From Mitsuaria sp. PDC51 (lineage in GTDB: Bacteria > Pseudomonadota > Gammaproteobacteria > Burkholderiales > Burkholderiaceae_C), in contig NZ_FOZE01000002.1 in the NCBI RefSeq assembly GCF_900113225.1, positions 496,001 through 560,000 of the forward strand: a DNA stretch of 64,000 bases. The letters are read 5' to 3'. This document shows, piece by piece, positions 1-9,447 of the stretch (position 1 is its first letter; every line of letters begins with the position of its first letter). Position numbers and translations under genes: made by a program. Under the pieces are notes generated by a model that was not told the origin of the DNA, made no database searches, and worked only from the letters and a program-made list of their open reading frames with translations.

Positions 1-1
1 C

Positions 2-2374
2 CATCCGCCGCTGTGCGAGCCCGCCGAGCTGCTGCGCTTCCTTGCCGCGACCGCCGGCGTCGCCTGCCTCGTCGCGCCGAGCATCGGCGTCGCGGCGCTG
101 TGGCTCACCAGCGCGATCGGACCGTCGCAGGTCGCGTCGCACTGGGTGGGTTGGTGGGTCGGCGATGCGATCGGGGTGCTGATCGGCGCGCCGGTGTCGC
201 TGGCGCTGTTCGGCCTGCCGCGCCGGCACTGGGCGCCGCGCCGGCTCAGCGTGGCGCTGCCGCTGGTCGTCACCTGCGCGCTGCTGTTCGCCGCCACCCG
301 GCACGTCGCCGACAACGAGGAAGGCCGCCGCCGCCAGGCCTTCGAGCTCGAGGCGACCAACGCGCTGAACACGCTGGCCGACACGCTGTCCATGCCGCTG
401 ACGGCGCTGGAGGCCAACCACAGCCTGCTGCTGGTGGCCCCGGACATCAGCCGCGCCGACTTCGAGCGCGCCCATGCCGAGCGCGCCCGCGCCGGCGGCG
501 CGGTGCACGCAGTCGGCTGGGCGCCGCTGCTGCGGCCACAGGACGTGCCAGCATTCGAGCGCACGGCGCAGGCCGATGGCTACCTCAACTACCGCGTCTT
601 CGAGCGCCGCCGGCCCGGCGACCTGCCGCCCGACCGCGACCAGCTGCTGCCCATCCGCCTGATCGCGCCCTATGGCCGCAACCGCGCGGCGATGGGCGCC
701 AACATCCGCAGCATTCCGCAGGCGCGCGCGGCGCAGGACCGCGCCATCGCCACCGGTCAGCCGGCGGCCACCGAGAGCTTCCCGCTGTCGCAGGACGTCG
801 GCGTGACCCTGATGGGCGTGGTGGTCTACCGCGCGCTGTACGAGGGCGGTTCGACCGAGCCGCGCGACGCGACCGGGCGTCCGCGGCGTCCGCTGGGCGT
901 GGCCTTCGCCACGCTGCGCCCGGAAGCGCTGCTGCGCGGCGCCCTGCCGGCCCGCGCCAGCCGGCTCGACTACTGCCTGCTCGATGCCACGCCCGGCGGC
1001 CAGCGCCCGCTGCTGGCCGGCGACGCGCGCTGCCTGCAACTGCCCGCCGCGCTGCCGAGCCAGTCGCGCGAACTGGACTTCGCCGGCCGGGCCTGGCGCC
1101 TGGTCGTCTACAGCCCCACCGGCCTGCCGGCGCTCGAGGGCAGCACCGCCCTGCCCTTCGCGATCGCAGGCCTCACCGGCACCGCGCTGCTCGGCCTGCT
1201 GCTGCTCACCATCACCGGCACCACGGCCCGCGTGGCGCGTCGCGTCGAAGAAGCCCGGCTGCGGCTGCGCGACAGCGAGGAGCGCTTCCGGACCATCGTC
1301 GAGCATGCGCCCATCGGCGTGGTGTCCTGCGACCTCCAGGCGCGGCCGCAGGAGATCAATCCCTATTTCTGCCAGCTGCTGGGCATGAGCGTCGAGCAAC
1401 TGAAGGCGCGCTCGGTGATGGCGATCACCCACCCTGACGATCGGGCGGAGGACAGCCGGCTGGGCATGGCGCTGATCCGCGGCGAACTCGGCCGCTACAG
1501 CCGCATCAAGCGCTACATCGGCGCCCAGGGGCAGGTCATCACGGTGCGCGCCACCGTCAGCCTGCTGCGCGATGCCCAGGGCCAGCCCTACCGGCTGCTG
1601 GGCGTCGTCGAGGACATCGGCGAGCAGTTGCGGCTGGCGGAACTGGAGCGCGTGCATGAGGCGGAGCTCGCCGCCAACCGCGCCAAGAACGAGTTCCTCT
1701 CGCGCATGAGCCACGAACTGCGCACGCCGCTGAACGCGATGCTGGGATTCGCCCAGCTGCTCGAGGCCGACCACGACCCCATCCTCAGCCCCCGCCAGCG
1801 CGGCTGGCTGGCGCAGATCCAGCAGTCGGGCTGGCACCTGCTGCAGATGATCGACGACACGCTGGACCTGTCGCGGCTCGACGCCGGCCAGTTGCGCGTG
1901 CGGATCGAGCACCTCGACCTGGAGCCGATCGCGGCGGACAGCCTGGCGATGGTCGAGTCGCAGCGGCGGCGGCTGGGGGTGTCGATCGAGGTCGAGCTGG
2001 ACTCCGACGCCTGCGAGCTGCGCGCCGACGCCACCCGGCTCAAGCAGGTGCTGACCAACCTGCTCAGCAACGCGGTCAAGTACAACCGTCCCGGCGGGCA
2101 GGTGTGGCTCCGCGCCCGGCGGGTCGGAGACTCGATGGTCGAACTGAGCGTCGCCGACACCGGCCCCGGCCTCAGCGACGCCCAGAAGACGCAGCTCTTC
2201 CAGCCCTTCAACCGCCTGGGCCGGGAGGTCGGCGCCATCGAGGGCACCGGGATCGGGCTGGTCATCACGCAGCGCCTGCTCGCGCTGATGGACAGCCAGC
2301 TCCAGGTGGACAGCGCGCCGGACAAGGGTTCCACCTTCAGCTTCCTGCTGCCGGTTTCTTCGGCAAATCAATGA
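2..2374 (+). CDS. MASE1/CHASE/PAS sensor histidine kinase, 5'-truncated by the window edge
   Basis: Membrane sensor kinase of which the last 790 residues are present; the frame is open to base 2, so the start lies outside. The visible part begins in a MASE1-like membrane region (GWWVGDAIGVLIGAP, visible residues 50-64), followed by a helix (about 82-100), an extracytoplasmic CHASE domain (about 115-335), a second helix (about 383-407), a PAS fold (about 428-540), a HisKA segment with the phospho-accepting His571 in SHELRTPLN, and a HATPase_c domain with NLLSNAVKYN, DTGPGLS and GTGIGL boxes. CHASE domains bind small extracellular ligands; the ligand here cannot be told. No receiver domain or regulator gene follows, so it is an orphan kinase as far as the window shows. 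Confidence 0.9.
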   Translation, partial: HPPLCEPAELLRFLAATAGVACLVAPSIGVAALWLTSAIGPSQVASHWVGWWVGDAIGVLIGAPVSLALFGLPRRHWAPRRLSVALPLVVTCALLFAATRHVADNEEGRRRQAFELEATNALNTLADTLSMPLTALEANHSLLLVAPDISRADFERAHAERARAGGAVHAVGWAPLLRPQDVPAFERTAQADGYLNYRVFERRRPGDLPPDRDQLLPIRLIAPYGRNRAAMGANIRSIPQARAAQDRAIATGQPAATESFPLSQDVGVTLMGVVVYRALYEGGSTEPRDATGRPRRPLGVAFATLRPEALLRGALPARASRLDYCLLDATPGGQRPLLAGDARCLQLPAALPSQSRELDFAGRAWRLVVYSPTGLPALEGSTALPFAIAGLTGTALLGLLLLTITGTTARVARRVEEARLRLRDSEERFRTIVEHAPIGVVSCDLQARPQEINPYFCQLLGMSVEQLKARSVMAITHPDDRAEDSRLGMALIRGELGRYSRIKRYIGAQGQVITVRATVSLLRDAQGQPYRLLGVVEDIGEQLRLAELERVHEAELAANRAKNEFLSRMSHELRTPLNAMLGFAQLLEADHDPILSPRQRGWLAQIQQSGWHLLQMIDDTLDLSRLDAGQLRVRIEHLDLEPIAADSLAMVESQRRRLGVSIEVELDSDACELRADATRLKQVLTNLLSNAVKYNRPGGQVWLRARRVGDSMVELSVADTGPGLSDAQKTQLFQPFNRLGREVGAIEGTGIGLVITQRLLALMDSQLQVDSAPDKGSTFSFLLPVSSANQ

Positions 2375-2453
2375 CTTAAGTCGGTCCTAAGACGGCAAGT
2401 TCACACTGATTTAGGCAGGTAGCCCTTCCCGGACTGACCTGTTTTTGGGAGCT

Positions 2454-2480
2454 TTAGCACTCGCCGCCCATGAGTGCTAA
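2454..2480 (+). promoter_or_regulatory. CIRCE operator (HrcA binding site) upstream of rpoH
   Basis: Perfect inverted repeat TTAGCACTC (2454-2462), nine-base spacer, GAGTGCTAA (2472-2480), identical to the CIRCE consensus bound by the heat-shock repressor HrcA. It lies 52 bases before the rpoH start codon. A weak sigma-70-like pair can be laid over it (TTAGCA 2454-2459, TAATAT 2478-2483, 18-base spacer), so bound HrcA would cover the promoter. No other coding feature explains the repeat. Confidence 0.9.
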
Positions 2481-2532
2481 TATCCCCAGCCATCGAGCCG
2501 GAAGACCGGCCCGAGACAGGAGAAACGAACAC

Positions 2533-3447
<915 letters not shown>

Positions 3448-3504
3448 GCCCTCCTGAGCCCTTCTGACGGCGGCCCGCTGGCGACCGTCGCCAGCACCAC
3501 GAGA

Positions 3505-3530
3505 AAGGCCCCGCGATGCGGGGCCTTCTT
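3505..3530. terminator. Bidirectional terminator between rpoH and the SCO gene
   Basis: Ten-base-pair stem AAGGCCCCGC / GCGGGGCCTT around a GAT loop, followed on the plus strand by CTTCTT. It sits between the convergent rpoH and SCO genes and can serve both. Confidence 0.85.
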
Positions 3531-3546
3531 CATTGCGGGGTCGCGC

Positions 3547-4164
3547 TCACTGGCCGGCGATCAGCGCCTTGATGTCCGACATCAGCGCCGTCGCCCCCGC
3601 GCCATACCGGGAGAACACCCGCACCCGCCCCTGCGGGTCGAACAGGAAGCTCGCGGCGGTGTGGTCCATCGTGTAGCTGTCGGGCGTCTTGCCGGGGACC
3701 TTGGCGTAGTAGATCTTGAACTCCTTGGCCACGTCCTTGAGCTGCTCGGGCGAGCCGCGCAGCGCGACGAAGCCCGGGTCGAAGCTCTCCAGGTAGGCCT
3801 TGAGCAGTTCCGGCTTGTCCCGCTCGGGGTCGACGGTGATGAACACGCCCTGCACCTTGTCGCCATCGGCGCCCAGCGCCTTCTTCACCTGTGCCAGTTC
3901 GGCCAGCGTCGTCGGGCAGACGTCGGGGCACTGGGTGAAGCCGAAGAACACGACCACCACCTTGCCCTTGAAGTCCTCGAGGGTGCGGGTGCGGCCGTTC
4001 TGGTCCGGCAGGCTGAAGCCGCGCGCATAGGCCGCGCCGGTCAGGTCCACGCCCTGGAAGCTGGCCTTGGGCGCCGAGGAGAAACCCAGCTTGTCGCAGC
4101 CCGCCAGCAGCGCCGCGCCCACCGCGCCGAGGGCGCCCAGTCCGAGAAAACGTCGCGAGATCAT
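3547..4164 (-). CDS. SCO1/SenC family copper chaperone (lipoprotein)
   Basis: Membrane-anchored thioredoxin-fold protein that delivers copper to the CuA site of cytochrome c oxidase subunit II. 205 residues. The N-terminus MISRRFLGLGALGAVGAALLAGC gives a lipobox with Cys23; the leading SRRFLG also resembles a Tat signal. The copper ligands of the family are present: CPDVCP (Cys79, Cys83) and His168 in MDHTAASF. It is the last gene of the minus-strand oxidase cluster, 47 bases after ctaB. The reading frame stays open far upstream, but the lipobox fixes the start at 4164. Confidence 0.93.
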   Translation of the reverse strand: MISRRFLGLGALGAVGAALLAGCDKLGFSSAPKASFQGVDLTGAAYARGFSLPDQNGRTRTLEDFKGKVVVVFFGFTQCPDVCPTTLAELAQVKKALGADGDKVQGVFITVDPERDKPELLKAYLESFDPGFVALRGSPEQLKDVAKEFKIYYAKVPGKTPDSYTMDHTAASFLFDPQGRVRVFSRYGAGATALMSDIKALIAGQ

Positions 4165-4211
4165 CAGCACATCCGATCCGTAGGAAGGTCGCCAGCGCGC
4201 GGGTCCGCGGC

Positions 4212-5120
4212 TCAGCCGAGCCAGGGACTGAGGTAGTGATCCAGCAGCAGCGCACCGAACAGCAGCGACAGGTGCAGGATCGAGAACAGGAAGGTCTTGC
4301 GCGCCAGCGCCTCCGAATAGGCCTTCCAGAGCTTGAACGCGTGATGGCAGAACATCAGGCCGAGCACGATCGCCGCGGCCAGGTAGAGCCAGCCGCTCAT
4401 GCCGGTGAGGAAGGGCAGCAGCGTCGCCGCGAACAGGATCCAGGTGTAGAGGAAGATCTGCAGCCGCGTGAAGGCGTTGCCGTGCGTCACCGGCAGCATC
4501 GGCAGGCCGGCCTTGCGGTAGTCCTCGCTGCGGTACAGCGCCAGCGCCCAGAAGTGCGGCGGCGTCCACAGGAAGATGATCAGGCACATCAGCCAGGCCT
4601 CGGCGCCCAGCTCGCCGCGCATCGCGGCCCAGCCCAGCACCGGCGGCATCGCGCCCGAGGCGCCGCCGATCACGATGTTCTGCGGCGTCATCGGCTTGAG
4701 GATGACGGTGTAGACGATGGCGTAGCCGACGAAGGTGGCGAAGGTCAGCCACATCGTCAGCGGGTTCACCAGCAGGTACAGGATGGCCGAGCCCAGCGCG
4801 CACAGCCCGGCCGAGAACAGCAGCGTCTGGTTGCGGCTGAGCTCGCCGCGCGCGGTGGGGCGCCAGGCGGTGCGCTTCATCTTGGCGTCGATGTGCTGCT
4901 CGATCAGGCAGTTGAAGGCCGCCGCGGCGCCCGCCACCAGCCAGATGCCGGCCGTGCCGGCGATCAGCCGCACCCACTCGTCGCCCTGCGGCAGCCCGGG
5001 AATCGCCAGCGCCATGCCGATGACCGCGCAGAACACGATCAGCTGCACGACCTTGGGCTTGGTCAGTTGGTAGAACTGCCACCAGCGGGAGGGCATGGCG
5101 GCCTGCGTCGCGGAACTCAT
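4212..5120 (-). CDS. ctaB: Protoheme IX farnesyltransferase (heme O synthase)
   Basis: Integral membrane UbiA-family prenyltransferase that attaches a farnesyl group to heme b to make heme O, the precursor of heme A. 302 residues with many hydrophobic helices. The polyprenyl-diphosphate site typical of CyoE/CtaB is seen as [19 protein letters not shown] (residues 70-88, with Asn70 and Asp78). The start codon overlaps the stop of ctaA by four bases (ATGA), so the two heme A synthesis steps are translationally coupled. Confidence 0.96.
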   Translation of the reverse strand: MSSATQAAMPSRWWQFYQLTKPKVVQLIVFCAVIGMALAIPGLPQGDEWVRLIAGTAGIWLVAGAAAAFNCLIEQHIDAKMKRTAWRPTARGELSRNQTLLFSAGLCALGSAILYLLVNPLTMWLTFATFVGYAIVYTVILKPMTPQNIVIGGASGAMPPVLGWAAMRGELGAEAWLMCLIIFLWTPPHFWALALYRSEDYRKAGLPMLPVTHGNAFTRLQIFLYTWILFAATLLPFLTGMSGWLYLAAAIVLGLMFCHHAFKLWKAYSEALARKTFLFSILHLSLLFGALLLDHYLSPWLG

Positions 5121-6325
5121 TTCGAACCCATCGTCAGGAGGCCGGCGCGCTGCGCCGCCGGCTCGATCACGGTCGACGATCTGCCGGCACGCAGCCGCGC
5201 CAGCAGGATCGCGCACATCAGCAGCAGCGCCGCGGCGCCGCCGGTATGGGCGAGCGCGGCCACCAGCGGCCAGCCCAGCACCACGTTGGACAGCCCGGAG
5301 GCCAGCTGCCATCCGCCCACCGCCAGCAGGCGGCGCGCCCAGCGGCGGCCTTCGCCGCCGGCGCCCTGGCCGCCCGGGCCGCTCTGCCCGTCCTGGCGCC
5401 ACAGCGCCCAGGCCAGCGCCAGCAGCGCCGCGAACACCACCATCGCGCCGGCGCGATGCGCCAGGTGGATGGCGGTCAGCGCCTCGAAGGGCAACCAGTC
5501 GCCATGGGCGCCGCGCCCCAGTTCGCGCCACAGCGTGAAGCCGTGCTGGAAGTCGGTCGGCGGCAGCCATTGCCCCTGGCAGGTCGGGAAATCCTGGCAG
5601 GCCAGCACCGCATAGTTCGTGCTGACCCAGCCGCCCAGCGCCACCTGCGCGATCGCCAGACCGGTGAAGGCCAGCACCGCCCGCCGCAGACCGGCCGGCC
5701 AGCGCAGCGGCTTGGGCGCGTAGGACTCCGCCTGCCAGGCCAGCAGCATCAGCAGGCCCAGCGCCAGCAGCAGGTGCAGGGTGACGATCGCCGGGAACAG
5801 CTTCATGGTCACGGTCCAGGCGCCGAAGAGCCCCTGCACCAGCACCCACGCGAGCGACAGCGTCGCCCACCAGGGCGAGGGCGTGGCCTCGCCGGTGCGG
5901 CGGCCGCGCCACCAGACCCACCAGCTCAGCCCGGCCAGCACGACCAGCAGGAAGCCGACCCCGCCCGCCATGTAGCGGTGCAGCATCTCCATCCAGGCCT
6001 TGCCGTGCGTCACCGGGCCGGTGGGCATCGCCGTCTGCGCGGCGAGGATCTCGGCCTTCGCCCCGATCGGCGAGGCGCTGCCGTAGCAGCCCGGCCAGTC
6101 GGGGCAGCCCAGGCCGGAATCGGTCAGCCGCGTCAGCGCGCCGATCAGGATCAGGTCGAAGGTGAGGAAGGTCGCCAGCACCGTCAGCGCGCGCAGCCGC
6201 CGCGCGGCCGTGTCGCCGCGGTGGCGCCATTGCCACGCGAGCAGCGGCACCGCGCCGACGAGCGCGGCCATCGCCAGCAGCTCCAGCAGCGGCTCGAAAT
6301 CGAAACCGATCGCCAATCCGTTCAT
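5117..6325 (-). CDS. ctaA: Heme A synthase (COX15/CtaA family)
   Basis: Polytopic membrane enzyme that oxidises the C8 methyl of heme O to the formyl group of heme A. 402 residues with about eight helices. Family motifs include [21 protein letters not shown] after the first helix and the histidines expected to bind heme in [16 protein letters not shown] and [13 protein letters not shown]. It lies between the CxxxC membrane protein and ctaB, overlapping ctaB by four bases. Its neighbours are all biogenesis factors for the same oxidase. Confidence 0.95.
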   Translation of the reverse strand: MNGLAIGFDFEPLLELLAMAALVGAVPLLAWQWRHRGDTAARRLRALTVLATFLTFDLILIGALTRLTDSGLGCPDWPGCYGSASPIGAKAEILAAQTAMPTGPVTHGKAWMEMLHRYMAGGVGFLLVVLAGLSWWVWWRGRRTGEATPSPWWATLSLAWVLVQGLFGAWTVTMKLFPAIVTLHLLLALGLLMLLAWQAESYAPKPLRWPAGLRRAVLAFTGLAIAQVALGGWVSTNYAVLACQDFPTCQGQWLPPTDFQHGFTLWRELGRGAHGDWLPFEALTAIHLAHRAGAMVVFAALLALAWALWRQDGQSGPGGQGAGGEGRRWARRLLAVGGWQLASGLSNVVLGWPLVAALAHTGGAAALLLMCAILLARLRAGRSSTVIEPAAQRAGLLTMGSK

Positions 6326-6352
6326 GCGCGCGGGTCCTGTTCCTTGCGATCG

Positions 6353-7111
6353 TCAGCGGCCCGGCTGGTCCCAGCCGGCGTTGGCGCGCATCAGGCGCTC
6401 CAGGTCCTTCTTCACCGCGGACGGTTCCGGCGTCGCCGGCGTGCGCAGCATCCAGCGCCCCATCGGGTCGACCAGGAACAGGTGCTCGCCCATCCGGTGC
6501 CCGGGCGCGGCCATCAGCCAGGCCTCGATCCCGGCGCGCGGCGCGCGCAGCACCGTTGCCGGCGCGCCATGCGCCGTGAGCGCGTCGATCTGCGCTGGCG
6601 TCAGCGCGACGTCGTCCGGCACCAGCACCAGCTTGTCGAGCCGGTCGCGGTCCTTGCCCAGCATCTCGCGCAGCTGACGCTGCATGAACAGCATGCGCTC
6701 GCAGCCCTCGTCGCAGGCGCGGTCCGGCACGTAGGTCAGCAGCCACTGGCCGTGGAGCGAGGCGGCGGCCACCGGCGCGCCCTTCAGGTCGGTCAGCGCC
6801 AGCGAGGGCGGCAGGTCGCGCGTGGGCTGGATCAGGTCGCCGTAGGCGCGGCCGCGCAGGTCCAGCACGTAGAAGCTGAAGTAGGACGCGACCACCGGCG
6901 CGGCGCAGACCAGCAGCACCAACCACAGCGTCCAGCGCGAGCGCTTGGGAGGGTCGAGGTCGGGCATCGGCACCGAGTGCACCGCCAGCGTCACCGGGCC
7001 GTCCGGCGGCAGCGGCGTGTCGACCGGCGCGGGGGCCGCGTCCTGGCCGTGCGTGCCGCCGTCGTGGCCGCCGTGGCCGTCATTGCGCTCGTCACGCATG
7101 GCGCTGCTCAT
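6353..7111 (-). CDS. Membrane-anchored SCO-like protein with CxxxC, cytochrome oxidase cluster
   Basis: About 252 residues. The first 50 are hydrophilic and rich in His, Asp and Pro, followed by one membrane helix ([20 protein letters not shown], about 52-75) and a periplasmic domain. That domain contains [11 protein letters not shown], a CxxxC pair spaced as in SCO proteins (CPDVCP), and ends with [12 protein letters not shown], which resembles the last strands of SCO and other thioredoxin folds. This suggests a redox or copper-handling role, but no assigned family name can be given. The start is uncertain: ATGs at 7111 and 7099 both slightly overlap the SURF1 stop and neither has a clear ribosome binding site; an earlier one at 7177 would overlap SURF1 by 86 bases. 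Confidence 0.8.
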   Translation of the reverse strand: MSSAMRDERNDGHGGHDGGTHGQDAAPAPVDTPLPPDGPVTLAVHSVPMPDLDPPKRSRWTLWLVLLVCAAPVVASYFSFYVLDLRGRAYGDLIQPTRDLPPSLALTDLKGAPVAAASLHGQWLLTYVPDRACDEGCERMLFMQRQLREMLGKDRDRLDKLVLVPDDVALTPAQIDALTAHGAPATVLRAPRAGIEAWLMAAPGHRMGEHLFLVDPMGRWMLRTPATPEPSAVKKDLERLMRANAGWDQPGR

Positions 7112-7952
7112 CGGCGGATTCGTCGGCGCGGGCGGCTCGGCCAGCCCGATGGGGAGCGAGGACTTGGAACCAGACATAAAGACCCAGGATCAGCGCCGCG
7201 AGCGCAAACCATTGAAACGCGTACCCGTAATGCTTGTGGACGTCGACGGCCGGCGGTGGCCAGTGGCGGCGCAGGCCGTCCGCGCCATCTGCACCGTTCA
7301 CGCCGCCCGCGCCCGGCGCGGCGCCCGTCGCCCCGTCCGGCTCCGTCTGGAGCAGCACCAGCGGCAGCAGCCGCAGGCCCGTCTCGGCCTGGAAGGCCGC
7401 GAGGTCGACATTCTGCCGGATCGGCCCCCCTTGCGCGTCCTGCCCCAGCGCATAGGCGCGCGATGCCGACAGCGCCAGCCGGCCGGCGATCCGCACATCG
7501 CCCGTGGGCGTGGCCACCGGCGGCAGCGCCTCGCGCCGCGCGGCATTGCGGGGCGCCCAGCCGCGCTGGACCAGGATGGCCTCGTCGCGGCCGGCCAGTT
7601 TCAGCGGCGTCACGACGTAGAAGCCGGTGTGGCCGTCCATCACCCGGTTGTCGAGGTAGACCGTGTGCGCCACGTCCCAGCGCCCGGCGAGGTCGGCGCG
7701 GCGATGCTCGAGCCCCGGCGCGGGCGGCTCGGCCGCGGACGGCAGCGCGGCGGTCGCCAGCGGTGCCTCCCGGCCGCGTTCGTCGATCGCCCGTTGCATC
7801 GCCTTTTTCTGGTCGGCGCGATCGAGTTGCCAGACACCGAGTGCGAGCGCCGCCGCCACGCCGGCCAGCGTCGCGATCACCACGACGCCATGCCGCCTTC
7901 GGGGCCGGCCCGATGGCTGGGTCGGGTCGCGGTGGGAATAATCGTCCGCCAT
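7092..7952 (-). CDS. SURF1 family cytochrome c oxidase assembly protein
   Basis: 286 residues, two membrane helices flanking a periplasmic domain, as in SURF1, which helps insert heme A into subunit I. The N-terminal helix ends in the family motif LGVWQLDRADQK and the C-terminal helix starts with HKHYGYAFQWFALA. Downstream it slightly overlaps the CxxxC membrane protein. The start codon at 7952-7950 shares the tetranucleotide CATG with the start codon of the plus-strand DUF2909 gene, so the two genes begin head to head with overlapping start codons. A downstream GTG near the first helix is the main alternative start. Confidence 0.92.
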   Translation of the reverse strand: MADDYSHRDPTQPSGRPRRRHGVVVIATLAGVAAALALGVWQLDRADQKKAMQRAIDERGREAPLATAALPSAAEPPAPGLEHRRADLAGRWDVAHTVYLDNRVMDGHTGFYVVTPLKLAGRDEAILVQRGWAPRNAARREALPPVATPTGDVRIAGRLALSASRAYALGQDAQGGPIRQNVDLAAFQAETGLRLLPLVLLQTEPDGATGAAPGAGGVNGADGADGLRRHWPPPAVDVHKHYGYAFQWFALAALILGLYVWFQVLAPHRAGRAARADESADEQRHA

Positions 7953-8160
7953 GAAAGTCATCGTCCTCATCGCGTTCATCGGCATCCTGGGCGCGCTGTT
8001 CTCCGCCGGCGTCCTGATGCTGCGCAAGCAGAAGGGCAAGGCCACCATGGCCCGCGCGCTGGCGGTGCGCGTCGGACTGTCGGTGGCGCTGTTCCTGTTC
8101 ATCCTCTTCAGCGCCTGGATGGGCTGGATCCATCCGACCGGGCTGCCCCTTGGCAAGTGA
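7951..8160 (+). CDS. DUF2909-type twin transmembrane protein
   Basis: 69 residues with two hydrophobic helices (about 3-23 and 41-58) separated by a short basic loop (MLRKQKGKATMARAL), ending GWIHPTGLPLGK. This pattern matches the small twin-helix proteins commonly encoded on the opposite strand between SURF1 and ctaE in Burkholderiales. Its biochemical role is unknown; the fixed location suggests a link to oxidase assembly. It is the only plus-strand gene in the oxidase cluster. The last codons and the stop lie in an 11-base unit repeated three times. Confidence 0.85.
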   Translation: MKVIVLIAFIGILGALFSAGVLMLRKQKGKATMARALAVRVGLSVALFLFILFSAWMGWIHPTGLPLGK

Positions 8161-8184
8161 CCGGCAAGTGACCGGCAAGTGACC
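8152..8184 (+). repeat. Three perfect tandem copies of an 11-bp unit over a stop codon
   Basis: GGCAAGTGACC occurs three times in a row (8152-8162, 8163-8173, 8174-8184). The first copy contains the last two codons and the TGA stop of the DUF2909 gene, so the TGA is present three times, each in a different frame because 11 is not a multiple of three. This looks like replication slippage at the 3' end of the gene. Confidence 0.95.
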
Positions 8185-8195
8185 GGTCGAAAACA

Positions 8196-8222
8196 CAAAG
8201 CGCCGCTTCGAGCGGCGCTTTG
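8196..8222. terminator. Bidirectional terminator between DUF2909 gene and ctaE
   Basis: Twelve-base-pair stem CAAAGCGCCGCT / AGCGGCGCTTTG with a TCG loop. T-rich bases follow on both strands (TCGTTC on plus, TGTTTTC on minus). It separates the convergent DUF2909 gene and ctaE, so it would also end transcripts from ctaC-ctaE before the SURF1 to SCO half of the cluster. Confidence 0.85.
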
Positions 8223-8255
8223 TCGTTCAGCGGCGGACCGCGCCGGTCCGCGCGA

Positions 8256-9140
8256 TCACATCCAGTAGACGATGACGTACAAGCCCAGCCAGACCACGTC
8301 CACGAAGTGCCAGTACCAGGCCGCGCCCTCGAAGCCGAAGTGGCGCTCCGGCGTGAAGTGGCCCTTCATCAGCCGCAGCGTGATGAACAGCAGCATCAGC
8401 ATGCCCACGAACACGTGGAAGCCGTGGAAGCCGGTCAGCATGAAGAAGGTCGAGCCGAAGATGCCCGAGCTCAGCTTCAGGTTCAGCTCCTGGTACGCAT
8501 GCCAGTACTCGTAACCCTGGAAGCACAGGAACACGAAACCCAGCAGCACCGTCGCCCACATCCAGCCGATCGTCTTGGCGCGCTGGCCGGCGATCAGCGC
8601 ATGGTGGGCGATCGTCAGCGTCACGCCGGAGGTCAGCAGCAGCGCGGTGTTGATCGTGGGAATCGGCCACGGACCCATCGTCGAGAACGGATCCACCGTG
8701 CCCGCCGGCGAGGCCGTCGCGCCGGCCGCCACGCTGGGCCACAGGCCGTTGAAGTCGGGCCACAGCAGCGCGTTGTCCAGGCTGCCCAGCGTCGGAATGC
8801 TGTAGCCGCGCGACCAGAACAGCGCCCCGAAGAACGCGGCGAAGAACATCACCTCCGAGAAGATGAACCAGCCCATGCTCCAGCGGAAGGACAGGTCGAT
8901 CCGGTCGCTGTACTGGCCGCTCTCGCTCTCGTGGATCGCGTCGCCGAACCACTGCTTCAGCGTGAAGGCCCACCACAGCAGGCCGAACAGCAGCGACCAC
9001 TTGCCCCAGTCGTGGCCGTTGACCCACTGCCCCGCGCCCAGGATCACCCAGAACAGGCCGAAGGCGGCCATCGCCGGGTGCCGGGACGGGCCGGGCACGA
9101 AGTAATAAGGCTGATTGCCATGAGTCGTCGTTGCCGACAT
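8256..9140 (-). CDS. ctaE: Cytochrome c oxidase subunit III
   Basis: 294 residues, seven expected helices, a core subunit without metal centres that stabilises the oxidase. Family features include the N-terminal HGNQPYYFVPGPSRHP, the central FSEVMFFAAFFGALFWSRG, and the C-terminal TGFHGFHVFVGMLML and WYWHFVDVVWLGLYVIVYW. It follows DUF2970 in the ctaC-ctaD-small ORF-ctaG-DUF2970-ctaE transcription unit. Confidence 0.97.
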   Translation of the reverse strand: MSATTTHGNQPYYFVPGPSRHPAMAAFGLFWVILGAGQWVNGHDWGKWSLLFGLLWWAFTLKQWFGDAIHESESGQYSDRIDLSFRWSMGWFIFSEVMFFAAFFGALFWSRGYSIPTLGSLDNALLWPDFNGLWPSVAAGATASPAGTVDPFSTMGPWPIPTINTALLLTSGVTLTIAHHALIAGQRAKTIGWMWATVLLGFVFLCFQGYEYWHAYQELNLKLSSGIFGSTFFMLTGFHGFHVFVGMLMLLFITLRLMKGHFTPERHFGFEGAAWYWHFVDVVWLGLYVIVYWM

Positions 9141-9165
9141 GCGTTCTTCTCCTCGAACTCAGTTC

Positions 9166-9417
9166 TCAGTTCATTGCCGCACCGCTGCTTACCACCCAGC
9201 GGACCAGCAGGATCAATCCCAGCACGAACAGGACCGCCGCGAGCACCCCCGCCACGATCACGTGCAGCGGATTGAGCTGCGACACATCCTGCTCGTAGTC
9301 CGAGCCCTTCCTCACGCCGAAGAAGGACCAGGCCACCGCCCGCAGCGTGCCCAGGAAGGATCCGCGGCGCTGCATCGCCCGCTTCAGATCCTCGCCCGGC
9401 TTGAGCTCGTCGGCCAT
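9166..9417 (-). CDS. DUF2970 small membrane protein
   Basis: 83 residues with one C-terminal membrane helix (about 55-78). The central AVAWSFFGVRKGSDYEQDV and NPLHVIVAGVLAAVLFVLG are typical of DUF2970 proteins found between ctaG and ctaE in Burkholderiales oxidase clusters. Function unknown; a small accessory of oxidase assembly is the usual inference from context. The ATG at 9417 is preferred over an upstream in-frame GTG (9429) because GGTGGA sits seven bases before it. Confidence 0.85.
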   Translation of the reverse strand: MADELKPGEDLKRAMQRRGSFLGTLRAVAWSFFGVRKGSDYEQDVSQLNPLHVIVAGVLAAVLFVLGLILLVRWVVSSGAAMN

Positions 9418-9447
9418 CGTCGTTTCCACCGTCCGGCGTTCAGGCGC

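Noticed and set aside
2470-2532. Upstream ATG extension of rpoH
   Set aside because: It begins inside the CIRCE operator and adds residues not seen at RpoH N-termini; the ATG at 2533 has its own ribosome binding site.
4212-6926. A 904-codon minus-strand frame spanning ctaB, ctaA and part of the CxxxC gene
   Set aside because: Only the last third matches CtaB. The upstream part is a shifted reading of ctaA, which has its own good frame.
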